Shown here piece after piece: positions 37,873 through 45,186 of a stretch of DNA of 64,000 nt. The DNA comes from Desulfocurvus sp. Lineage in GTDB: Bacteria; Desulfobacterota; Desulfovibrionia; Desulfovibrionales; Desulfovibrionaceae. Every line of letters starts with the position of its first letter. Positions within the stretch are counted from its first letter, which is position 1. The stretch covers positions 108,401-172,400 of the forward strand of contig JAIMKR010000004.1 in the NCBI GenBank assembly GCA_020692325.1, written 5' to 3'. The translations under genes were made by a program, and so were the position numbers. The notes under the pieces were generated by a model. It made no database searches, was not told where the DNA came from, and was given only the letters and a program-made list of their open reading frames with translations.

Positions 37873-39405
37873 TCAGGCCCCGGCCGGCGGCTGTTGCGCA
37901 GCGTCGGCGGGGGGGGCGGGGTCCCGCGGCTGCGGAGCCGGGCCCACGGCGGGCAGGACGAGTTCCACCAGCGCGCCGCCCTCGGGATGGTTTTTGAGCG
38001 TCACGCTGCCGCCGTGGCTTTCCACGATGCTGGTGACGATGGCCAGCCCCAGGCCCGTGCCGGTGTCCTTGGTGCTGAAGAACGGGTCCTTCATCTTGTC
38101 GAAATTCTTTGGATCGAATCCGGGGCCGGAGTCGTGCACGAGCAGGCTCAACCAGGGGCCGTCCTCGCGTTCCGCCTCGCCCTCCGCAGGCGACAGTGGC
38201 CGCACCTTCACCTCGATGCGCCCGCCCTCGGGCATGGCCTGCATGGCGTTGCCCAGCACATTGTACACCGCACGGTACAGCAAATCGCGGTCGCCGCGCA
38301 CCAGCGTGTTCTCCGGGCAATCGCGGTAGAGCCGAATGCCCCGGTCCTCGCATTCGCGCTCCAGAAACACGCAGGCCTGCTCCAGAATGCGGCACAGGTC
38401 CGCCTCTCCCATGCGCGGCTGCCTGGGCCGCGCGTAGTCCAGAAAGTCGTTCACCGTGCGCGAGAGCCGGCGGCTCTCGTCGTAGATGGCCTCGATGATG
38501 CGCGTGTGCGGGTGATTGTCGGCCTTGGCCTTCTTGAGCACCAGCTCGGCGCTGCTTTGAATGATGCCCAGCGGGTTTCTGATCTCGTGGGCCACGCCAG
38601 CCACCATGCGCCCCATGCCGGCCAGCTTCTCCTGCTGGTGCAGCTCGGCGGTGAGCTTCTCCTTCTCGGCCTGCCGCTCCGCGCTGATGCGGTCCACCCG
38701 GCGCAGAATGCTGATGATGAGCGAGAAAAGCACCATGCTGGTGATGAGCGAGGAGGAATAGACCAGCCGTTCGAAGTTGACCACGGCCATATAGTCGTCG
38801 GTGATGTCCTGGCTGAACTCCAGAATGCCCATGATGGGATTTTTGACGCCGGGACCAAAGTTGCGCTCCATGCGCAGGGGGGTGAACCCGCGCAGCACCA
38901 CGCTGCCGGGCCGCAATTCCAGTTTGAACATGGCCGAAAAGGCCGAGATCTTGCTGAACAGCTCGAAGCTGGCCTCCTCGTGGTTGAGGGCGCGCTTGAC
39001 GCCCTCGCCGGCGAGCCCCGTGCGCAGGATCAGATTCGGATCGGTGCAGTAGGTCACACGCAAATCGGGATCATAGATGCGCACCTCCTGCACGTGGAAG
39101 CTGTGGATGGTGCTGCGCACCACCTGATCCAGGCGGGTGAACTGGTCGGGGATGCGCAGGGATATCTGCCCAAAACCGATGATGGTGGGCAACGTGAAGC
39201 GGGTGAAGATCTGGTGCGACAGGTTCTCGGAAAGCAGCAGGCCGAATTCCTTCTGCTTTTCCAACAACACACGCTCCGCGTGCTTGGACAGGAACGCGGA
39301 GAGCGCCAGGTTGGTGCCCAAAATGAGGATGAGAAAGATCCAGGTGAGGACCTTCACGAACTGCAAGGGCTTGTGCGAGCCCAGCAGGTTGGAATAGATG
39401 CTCAA
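37873..39405 (-). CDS. Membrane sensor histidine kinase
   Basis: A 510-residue sensor: transmembrane helix 1 (about 16-38), periplasmic sensor domain of about 185 residues with a PAS/CACHE-like pattern (VQEVRIYDPDLRVTYCTDP, GVKNPIMGILEFSQD), transmembrane helix 2 (about 228-248), HisKA with phospho-His in VAHEIRNPLG, and HATPase (NVLGNAMQAMPEGG, GPGFDPKNF, GTGLGLAIV). The Pro/Ala-rich tail is dispensable-looking. It lies between pgi (3-base gap) and the cognate regulator, so all are probably one transcript starting at aspC. The NtrB/AtoS-like form matches a sigma-54 regulator partner. The stimulus is unknown. Confidence 0.92.
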   Translation of the reverse strand: MSIYSNLLGSHKPLQFVKVLTWIFLILILGTNLALSAFLSKHAERVLLEKQKEFGLLLSENLSHQIFTRFTLPTIIGFGQISLRIPDQFTRLDQVVRSTIHSFHVQEVRIYDPDLRVTYCTDPNLILRTGLAGEGVKRALNHEEASFELFSKISAFSAMFKLELRPGSVVLRGFTPLRMERNFGPGVKNPIMGILEFSQDITDDYMAVVNFERLVYSSSLITSMVLFSLIISILRRVDRISAERQAEKEKLTAELHQQEKLAGMGRMVAGVAHEIRNPLGIIQSSAELVLKKAKADNHPHTRIIEAIYDESRRLSRTVNDFLDYARPRQPRMGEADLCRILEQACVFLERECEDRGIRLYRDCPENTLVRGDRDLLYRAVYNVLGNAMQAMPEGGRIEVKVRPLSPAEGEAEREDGPWLSLLVHDSGPGFDPKNFDKMKDPFFSTKDTGTGLGLAIVTSIVESHGGSVTLKNHPEGGALVELVLPAVGPAPQPRDPAPPADAAQQPPAGA

Positions 39406-39408
39406 GCT

Positions 39409-40779
39409 TTAGAACTCCTGCGCGGCGTCCCCGCCGGACGTGAAGGCGGCCAGGGCGGCCTTTTCCTCGGCCAATCCCTGCGCGCCCAACCGCGCCTTGG
39501 CCAAGCGCTTGCCCAGCTCCACCGCGGGCTGATCCACGGGGTTTATGCCCATCAGCCAGCCCGTCAAGAGCGTGGCCGCGCCGCACAGGGCCATCAGCTT
39601 GCCGGCGGCGTGCTCATCGGCACTGGACAAGCGCATACCCGCCAGCGGGACCTGATGCCGGCACAGGGCCATGCGGGTGCCCAGCGCCTCCGCAGGCAGC
39701 AATTCGCCAAAACGCCGGCCCCGCAGATATTCGAAGATTTCCGGCAAATCCTCCGGGAAGGGCAGCCCCTCGGGCGCGTCCACTTCCGAACGGCCACGCT
39801 CCACGAACAGACAGGCCTTGTTGCGCGGACCGTCCAGGAACATCTGGTTCACGCTGTGCTGGTCCGTCACGCCCACGGCCGGAATGGGCTGGCTGCCCTG
39901 GCCATTCTTGCCCAGACTCTCGGCCCAGAGCTGCGCGAACCAGTCGGCGAAGCTGGCCCACTGCGGAATGTAGAAGAACGTGATGAGCTCGCAGTAGCCC
40001 GCGTCCATGAGGGACTTGCCCCACACGGCGAACTCGAAGGACGGATGCGCGGCCAGTCCCGCCGCGTCGAGCCCGGGCGCGGCCAGCGGGTCCGCGACCT
40101 CGCGGAAGCCGCGCACCAACGCGCGCCAGTCGATGCCGAGGAACGCCGCCGGAACGAGTCCCACCGCGCTGATGGCCGAATAGCGCCCACCGAGGTTGTC
40201 CGGCACGGGCACGGTGGTCAAGCCGAAGGTGTCGGCCTCGCGCCGCAGGTAGCCGTGCTTCTCGTCGGTGTTCAGCAGCAGGTGATCCTTCCAGTCGTCG
40301 GGCAGCTCGCGGCGCAGCCAGTCCTTGACCAGGAAGTACTGGCCGATGGTCTCGATGGTGTCGCCGGACTTACTGACCACGTAGACCAGTGTTTCGGCCG
40401 GGGGCAGGCGCAGCAGATGCGTCTCCAGCGTCGCGGCGTCCACGTTGTCCAGAATCCATAGGCACTTGCCCGTGTGCCCCGGCAAATCCTGCCCGGGGGC
40501 GAAGGCCTTCTGCAGCGCACGCGCGCCCAGGGACGAGCCGCCAATGCCCAGAAGCAGCATGTGCCGGAAGCGTCCGAGCAGACCGCTCTCCAGTTCCGCC
40601 AGACGTTTCTCCAGCTCCGGCATGAAAGGCAGAGAGAGGAACGGCAGACGCCCGGACGCGACTTCGCCCCCGAGCTTCTCCGCCATTTCCCGCGCCCGGC
40701 CGCGCAGCACAGCGCTCGTCGAAAACAGATCCCAGCGTGCGCCGGTCCAGTCCAGAACGTCCTTGCCGCCTGCGGTCAT
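39409..40779 (-). CDS. pgi: Glucose-6-phosphate isomerase
   Basis: Interconverts glucose 6-phosphate and fructose 6-phosphate. The 456-residue product is of the shorter bacterial type. Family signatures: LLLGIGGSSLGARAL, SKSGDTIET, GGRYSAISAVGL, the catalytic Glu region, and a C-terminal GINPVDQPAVELGKRLA with the active-site Gln/Lys. The ATG overlaps nothing; the gene begins 80 bases after aspC and ends three bases before the histidine kinase start. The coupling of a central enzyme with a two-component system is unusual outside the Desulfovibrio group, where I recall a similar order. Confidence 0.95.
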   Translation of the reverse strand: MTAGGKDVLDWTGARWDLFSTSAVLRGRAREMAEKLGGEVASGRLPFLSLPFMPELEKRLAELESGLLGRFRHMLLLGIGGSSLGARALQKAFAPGQDLPGHTGKCLWILDNVDAATLETHLLRLPPAETLVYVVSKSGDTIETIGQYFLVKDWLRRELPDDWKDHLLLNTDEKHGYLRREADTFGLTTVPVPDNLGGRYSAISAVGLVPAAFLGIDWRALVRGFREVADPLAAPGLDAAGLAAHPSFEFAVWGKSLMDAGYCELITFFYIPQWASFADWFAQLWAESLGKNGQGSQPIPAVGVTDQHSVNQMFLDGPRNKACLFVERGRSEVDAPEGLPFPEDLPEIFEYLRGRRFGELLPAEALGTRMALCRHQVPLAGMRLSSADEHAAGKLMALCGAATLLTGWLMGINPVDQPAVELGKRLAKARLGAQGLAEEKAALAAFTSGGDAAQEF

Positions 40780-40859
40780 GGAGCCTCCCCGCCCGTCGTC
40801 GGGCTGTTGCGGTTTTTCATCCCGGTCGGCGTTCGGGCCGGCCGATCTCCGCGTGTCGG

Positions 40860-42035
40860 CTACTTGCCGAAAAGCGCCGCGCCCACGCGGGAGAGCGCGT
40901 CGATGAGCACATCATCGGCCACGGCGTACGAAAAGCGCACGCAGCGGTCATCGCCGAAGGCGCTGCCGGGCACCAAAGCCACGCCGGCGTGCTCCAGCAG
41001 ATACGTACACGTCGCGGTCGAGTCCGGCATCTCCGGCGTGTAGTGCTTGTCGATGACCGGAAAGAGATAGAACGCGCCATCGGGCTTGGGGCAGGTCACG
41101 CCCGGCCAGGTCTCGATGATCGAAAGGGCCAGGTCGCGCCGGCGCCGGAAGGCCGTGCGCATCTCGTCCACCAGCGTCCACGGGCCGGTAAGGGCAGCCA
41201 CCGCCGCCTTCTGAGCCACGCTGTTGATGTTGGACGTGCTCTGCCCCTGGATCTTGGCGCAGGCCTTCACCAGATCGGCGTGCGCCAGCGCCCAGCCCAC
41301 GCGCCAGCCGGTCATGCAGAAGCTCTTGGACAGCGCGCCCACCACGGCCACGTGTTCGGGGTTGCGCTGCCAGAAGGTTGAGAGGGTGCTCGGCGTGGCG
41401 GGGTCGTACACCAGACGGTCATAGACCTCGTCGGCGATGATGAAGATGCCGCGCGCCTTGGCCCAACGGGCGATGTCGTCCAGGGCGTCCTGACTGTAAT
41501 GGCATCCCGTGGGATTGCTCGGCGTGTTGAGCAGCAACACCGAGCTGCGGGGCGTGCACACGGCCTCAAGATCGCGCACATTCACGCGAAAGTCGTTCTC
41601 CGGCGTGGTGGGCACCACGACGGGCACGCCGTCGGCCAGCTCGACCATGGCCGGATAGCTCACCCAGTACGGCGCGGGAATGAGCACCTCGTCGCCGGGA
41701 TTGATGAGCGCCATAAGCAAGTTGTACAGCGCCTGCTTGCCGCCGCAGGTGACTATGGTGTTCTCGGCCTTGGCCTTCACGCCGTAGAAGTCGCCGTAAT
41801 ACCCTGCCACCGCCGCGCGCAGATCCGGGATGCCCGGCACCGGCGTGTAGCGGGTGAAGCCCTCGTCGATGGCCTTCTTCGCCGCCTCGCACACATGCTC
41901 GGGCGTGGGGAAGTCCGGTTCACCCACGGCGAGGCTGATGACCTCGCGGCCCTGCGCTTTGAGTTCCTGGGCCTTGGCGTTGACAGCCAGCGTTGCCGAG
42001 GGCTTGAGCTTCTTCAATCTGTCGGAAATACGCAT
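40860..42035 (-). CDS. aspC: Class I pyridoxal-phosphate aminotransferase (aspartate type)
   Basis: A 391-residue fold type I aminotransferase of the Igamma aspartate group (family start LKPSATLAVNAKAQELKAQG; SNPTGCHYSQ; ADEVYDRLVY; PLP-lysine in GALSKSFCMTGWRVGW; FSYAVADD with the substrate Arg in CVRFSY). It transfers amino groups between aspartate or related amino acids and 2-oxoglutarate. Substrate could also be aromatic or prephenate, which this subgroup sometimes accepts. First gene of the leftward aspC-pgi-kinase-regulator cluster. An R1 hairpin repeat lies about 100 bases upstream of its start. Confidence 0.93.
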   Translation of the reverse strand: MRISDRLKKLKPSATLAVNAKAQELKAQGREVISLAVGEPDFPTPEHVCEAAKKAIDEGFTRYTPVPGIPDLRAAVAGYYGDFYGVKAKAENTIVTCGGKQALYNLLMALINPGDEVLIPAPYWVSYPAMVELADGVPVVVPTTPENDFRVNVRDLEAVCTPRSSVLLLNTPSNPTGCHYSQDALDDIARWAKARGIFIIADEVYDRLVYDPATPSTLSTFWQRNPEHVAVVGALSKSFCMTGWRVGWALAHADLVKACAKIQGQSTSNINSVAQKAAVAALTGPWTLVDEMRTAFRRRRDLALSIIETWPGVTCPKPDGAFYLFPVIDKHYTPEMPDSTATCTYLLEHAGVALVPGSAFGDDRCVRFSYAVADDVLIDALSRVGAALFGK

Positions 42036-42135
42036 CGGGTTACCGTCCCCTTATAATCGTGAGTGTTGGAGGCGGCCTCAACGCCGCCTGCCTCATTAGT
42101 AGTGCAAAATCCGGCGCGGGGAAAGAGGAAGAAGC

Positions 42136-42210
42136 GGGGAGAAACCTTTCCGCTGGAAAGGTTCTCCCCCCGAGCCCCCCTTCCAAAGGCTTTTACAGGT
42201 GACACGGGCA
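42136..42210 (-). repeat. Dispersed hairpin repeat R1, copy c
   Basis: AAACCTTTCC (42142-42151), GCT, GGAAAGGTT (42155-42163), then CTCCCCCCG and TTCCAAAGGCTTTTACAGGT (42181-42200). Near-identical to copy b over about 65 bases, same orientation. Confidence 0.85.
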
Positions 42211-42278
42211 CGGCCCGGGCCTTTGTTCCTTTTGCCCGCTGTCATGTTCTCCCTTCGCCACCTCCCAGGAGCCCCTTT

Positions 42279-42408
42279 CCGGGTGAAACGCCTCGGGACG
42301 CGTCCGCGTCCAGGGGCGTTTCACCCGGCCTAAGGAGTCCAGAGGACGAATGTCCTCTGGCGGGGTCCGGGGCTGGCCCCGGCGGGGGCTCGGGGGCGGA
42401 GCCCCCCT
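42279..42408 (+). repeat. Composite multi-hairpin element R2, copy 3 (diverged stems)
   Basis: H1 is a 16-bp stem: CCGGGTGAAACGCCTC (42279-42294) with GGGGCGTTTCACCCGG (42313-42328). H2 CCAGAGGAC (42339-42347), loop GAAT, GTCCTCTGG (42352-42360). H3 CCGGGGC (42367-42373) with GCCCCGG (42376-42382). A GGGGGCTC/GAGCCCCC dyad follows. The order and the GAAT loop match copies 1, 2 and 4, but the stem sequences differ with pairing kept. Confidence 0.75.
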
Positions 42409-42565
42409 GTACTTCTCCTCCCACTCGTCAACCCACTTTTTTCATCCTTTTCACGGCCGAAATCGCCCCCATTTTATCCTCACACGCAACTTGGCGGTAT
42501 ACTTGCCGATCCTCGCCCACCCGCTCGGGGAATCCAACACCGGCGCGCAAAACCAAGGAGCTGCC

Positions 42566-43771
42566 ATGCCCACTCCATTTCCCGCATTTCAGCGCGACCA
42601 GAAGGGCCGTATCACAGAACGCAGTTTGAACCTCGGCGGCGAGGCCGAGACCCGACGCTACGCCTACGATTCCGCCGGCCGCCTGACCCGCGTCACCGAC
42701 GGCCTGGGCAACCTGCTGGAATCGTATCTGTACGACGGCGAAGGCCGCCGCCTCGCGGACATCAACCCGCGGCGTTTTCGCGGCGAACGGCGCTACACGT
42801 ATGGCCTGGACGACCGGCTGTTGCAGGCTGGTCGCGTTCAGTTCGACCATGATCGCGCGGGATTCCGTAACCTGAGAGTCGATGACGCGGGATTGAATCC
42901 GCGCGAGACGCGTTACCTCTACGAGCCTTCGGGCCTGCTGCTGGCGGTGGATATGCCCGGCGGCGAGCGCATCGAATACGCTTACGATTCCAATGGGCTG
43001 CGGCGTGAAAAACGCATCGACGGCGGGCTCGTGGAGGCCTTCGAGTGGCTGGACGCGCTGCGCTTGCGGGAATTTTTTGACGGCGAGCGCTGGTGGCGGC
43101 TGGTGTACGATCCGGCGCGCCCGGGCCGCACGCCCATCGGCGTGACCGACGGCGAGGCGTCCTTTCTCATTTCTTCCGATCACCTGGGCACGCCGCGCGC
43201 CCTTGCCGACATGGACGGAAACGTTGTACAGACGATGCGGTACGACGCCTTCGGCAACCCGCTGCGGGGGATTCAGGGGCCTGTGCGGCTCCCCCTTGGC
43301 TTCGCGGGCGGGCTTTTCGACGCCGATACCGGGCTGACGCGCTTCGTCTGGCGGGACTATGACGCCGACACGGGGCGCTTCACCGCGCTCGACCCCATGG
43401 GCGTGAAGGGCGGCGACAAGGACCTCTACGGCTACTGCGTCGATGATCCGGTCAATCGGCTGGACGCGTGGGGGCTAGAGAGCAAGACGGCTCAGAATGG
43501 CTCCACGGGGAACGGGGATGAGGAGCCAGCAAAAGCTGCTGGCAAGCACATCGTGGGCAACGGGATCAAAAGCGCACTGTGGAATGCCGCCAGCGTATAC
43601 CGCACTGAGGGCATGGCTGCTGCTGCAGCACGTGGAGCACTCGGTCTCGGGACGGGGATGATTTTAGGAACCATGCTGGAATCCCCCCCGGTTAAAGAAA
43701 AGGTGAACCAGGCCATTACATGGTTCGAAGACAACTATAAACAAACTGATGATGGCACGATGCAGGATTAA
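42566..43771 (+). CDS. Small RHS-repeat protein with variable C-terminal tip
   Basis: A 401-residue RHS protein. It has YD-repeats (RRYAYDSAGRLTRVTDGLGN, YLYDGEGRR, IEYAYDSNG) and the RHS core end (DHLGTPRALADMDGNVV, YDAFGNPL, FVWRDYDADTGRFTALDP, DKDLYGYCVDDPVNRLDAWGL). A tip of about 94 residues (about 308-401) follows, with a glycine- and alanine-rich stretch (about 355-375) and LESPPVKEKV. AGGAG lies five bases before the ATG at 42566. Full RHS toxins are usually over 1000 residues, so this is a minimal core. The tip is related to that of the displaced copy at 44040-44531 (shared LExPPV). A small two-helix membrane gene follows two bases later, as immunity genes do. Confidence 0.85.
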   Translation: MPTPFPAFQRDQKGRITERSLNLGGEAETRRYAYDSAGRLTRVTDGLGNLLESYLYDGEGRRLADINPRRFRGERRYTYGLDDRLLQAGRVQFDHDRAGFRNLRVDDAGLNPRETRYLYEPSGLLLAVDMPGGERIEYAYDSNGLRREKRIDGGLVEAFEWLDALRLREFFDGERWWRLVYDPARPGRTPIGVTDGEASFLISSDHLGTPRALADMDGNVVQTMRYDAFGNPLRGIQGPVRLPLGFAGGLFDADTGLTRFVWRDYDADTGRFTALDPMGVKGGDKDLYGYCVDDPVNRLDAWGLESKTAQNGSTGNGDEEPAKAAGKHIVGNGIKSALWNAASVYRTEGMAAAAARGALGLGTGMILGTMLESPPVKEKVNQAITWFEDNYKQTDDGTMQD

Positions 43772-43773
43772 AG

Positions 43774-44043
43774 ATGGAAACCACGCCCTCATGCCCGTGT
43801 TGTGGGGAACCACTCAACAAGATCAACCACGCTAACCTTGGTTGGCTCAACTTCGCTGGGGCCTTGGTGTCAGTGCTCTTTGCATACTGGGCAAACCCTG
43901 CTTACGTCATTCTTGCAGTGGGTGAATTCGGGGTGAGTCTTTTCTATTTTCTGAGGCGGGATACGCAGTATGTGTGTCGACAATGCATGCGACGTTTTGG
44001 ATCGAAGGAAGTTGAGCGAATGAATTCAAACAATAAGCTTTGA
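43774..44043 (+). CDS. Small membrane protein with split CxxC pairs (putative immunity protein 1)
   Basis: An 89-residue protein starting two bases after the RHS stop. It has CPCC near the N-terminus (Cys7, Cys10), two hydrophobic helices (about 24-40 and 42-60) and CRQC (Cys68, Cys71), so a helical hairpin in the membrane would bring both CxxC pairs to the same side, able to bind one zinc. The same plan occurs in the protein at 44554-44808, which follows the second RHS tip. Position and pairing suggest immunity to the upstream tip. The sequence does not match a known immunity family that I recognise. Less GC-rich than neighbours. Confidence 0.65.
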   Translation: METTPSCPCCGEPLNKINHANLGWLNFAGALVSVLFAYWANPAYVILAVGEFGVSLFYFLRRDTQYVCRQCMRRFGSKEVERMNSNNKL

Positions 44044-44531
44044 AGGTGTGGGCATATCCTGGCCTAACGCGCTTCGTCTGGCGCGATTACGACGCCGACA
44101 CGGGGGGCGCTTCACCGCGCTCGACCCCATTGGGCACGAAGGGCGGCGACAAGGACCTCTACGGCTACTGCGTCGATGACCCGGTCAACCGGCTGGACGT
44201 GTGGGGGCTGGAGGAGGACTGGTGGGACGGTCCGGGAGGCAAAATTGTCAAAGGCGGATTGATCGGGGCCGGAACAGGCGCGTATTCGGGTTTTCAGTGG
44301 GGAACTCCCTTCGGCGTGCCCTGGGAGGGTGCGGCGGCTGGCGCAGTCGTTGGTTCAGGGACAGGAATGCTCAAGCAGACGATTTTGGAATATCCTCCTG
44401 TCGAAGAACGGCTTAAGATGTTGAAAGACCAAGTCCGACAGAAAACGACCGAGATATGGAACAACATCCCGGAATCCACTCGAAACACGTTAGAATCGAT
44501 ACGGGCTTTGGAAGACTATTCCACGGAATAG
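44040..44531 (+). CDS. Displaced RHS C-terminal tip (orphan cassette 1)
   Basis: A 163-residue frame opening at a TTG that overlaps the previous stop; GTG at 44046 is an alternative. It begins inside the RHS core (GLTRFVWRDYDADTG, DKDLYGYCVDDPVNRLDVWGL), then carries a new tip of about 106 residues. The tip has a glycine-zipper-like segment (GGLIGAGTGAYSG, GAAAGAVVGSGTG) and LEYPPVEERL. Compared with the intact RHS core the DNA has two extra G in the run at 44102-44107 and one extra T at 44130-44131. The net +3 keeps the frame but scrambles about 13 residues between. It is likely a silent tip donor, though translation cannot be excluded. Confidence 0.7.
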   Translation: MKVWAYPGLTRFVWRDYDADTGGASPRSTPLGTKGGDKDLYGYCVDDPVNRLDVWGLEEDWWDGPGGKIVKGGLIGAGTGAYSGFQWGTPFGVPWEGAAAGAVVGSGTGMLKQTILEYPPVEERLKMLKDQVRQKTTEIWNNIPESTRNTLESIRALEDYSTE

Positions 44532-44553
44532 CCGTCAACGAGAGAGGTCGGCA

Positions 44554-44808
44554 GTGAAGCGTCTCTGTATGCAGTGTGGCCGGGAAATGCCTTTCTTCTG
44601 CACGAAAGATGTTGTCAGGCTGACGGGCCGCTTCGTCTTGGCCAGCGTTCTTGTGTTTGTCTTCTCATCCTTCTTTTCTGGCAGCCTCGGTTTTGTCCTC
44701 CCCGCGACGATCGCGGCGGTCGCCTGGGCTGAACGCGGGGCTCGCGCGAAAGGCGCCAACCTGTGCCAGAAATGTCGTGAGCAGCGACAGATGGACGAAG
44801 GTTCGTAA
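44554..44808 (+). CDS. Small membrane protein with split CxxC pairs (putative immunity protein 2)
   Basis: An 84-residue protein with GTG start and an AGAGAGGT site upstream. Cys5-Cys8 (CMQC), two hydrophobic helices (about 26-41 and 44-58), then Cys71-Cys74 (CQKC), the same layout as the protein at 43774-44043 though overall sequence similarity is low. It follows orphan tip 1 by 22 bases. Paired order (tip, then split-CxxC membrane protein) is seen twice in the locus, which is the main reason to call it immunity. Alternative: an unrelated small membrane zinc protein. Confidence 0.6.
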   Translation: MKRLCMQCGREMPFFCTKDVVRLTGRFVLASVLVFVFSSFFSGSLGFVLPATIAAVAWAERGARAKGANLCQKCREQRQMDEGS

Positions 44809-44856
44809 TCAGCGTGGGGCCCGTGACCGTCAATCGCATCGCCCCCTTCCCACAAC

Positions 44857-45048
44857 GGCGCGAAGGGCGGCGGCAAGGACCTCCACGGCTACTATGTCGA
44901 TGATCCGGTGAATCGGCTGGACGTGTGGGGCTGGGAAAAAGAGATGGGGTGGGAAGCGCACAAGCTCCCCGCCCCATCAGCATTTCAGAATGTGCCCGGC
45001 CGGGCGTTCCTTCACCCAGCGACCGGAGTCGAGTTCGAAGCCGCTTGA
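44857..45048 (+). pseudogene. Displaced RHS tip fragment (orphan cassette 2)
   Basis: An open frame of 63 codons without a start. It reads GKDLHGYYVDDPVNRLDVWG, matching the RHS core end, then a new 33-residue tip ending FLHPATGVEFEAA before a TGA. It is the third copy of the core end in 2.5 kb. The tip is unlike the other two and has no small membrane gene after it. Probably a remnant of a replaced toxin end. Confidence 0.7.
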
Positions 45049-45186
45049 TTCTTCCACGCATCATGGCGCGCGGCGTGTGGCCCGACACGAAAAGGCGAGA
45101 CGCCGGGCGCAGGCGCGAACGGTCCACGCGACGTTCGCCGCCACCGACAGGCTGGCGGCAGCCGCTTAAACGGAGCCTCGACGCCG

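Larger units (their letters stand above)
42036..42565. other. Divergent intergenic region with repeats
   Basis: 530 bases between the starts of aspC and the RHS gene. It holds an R1 repeat and an R2 composite hairpin element (both listed). The last 150 bases are less GC-rich and contain TATACT (42498-42503), a possible -10 box for the RHS gene without a good -35. No gene supported. Confidence 0.6.
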
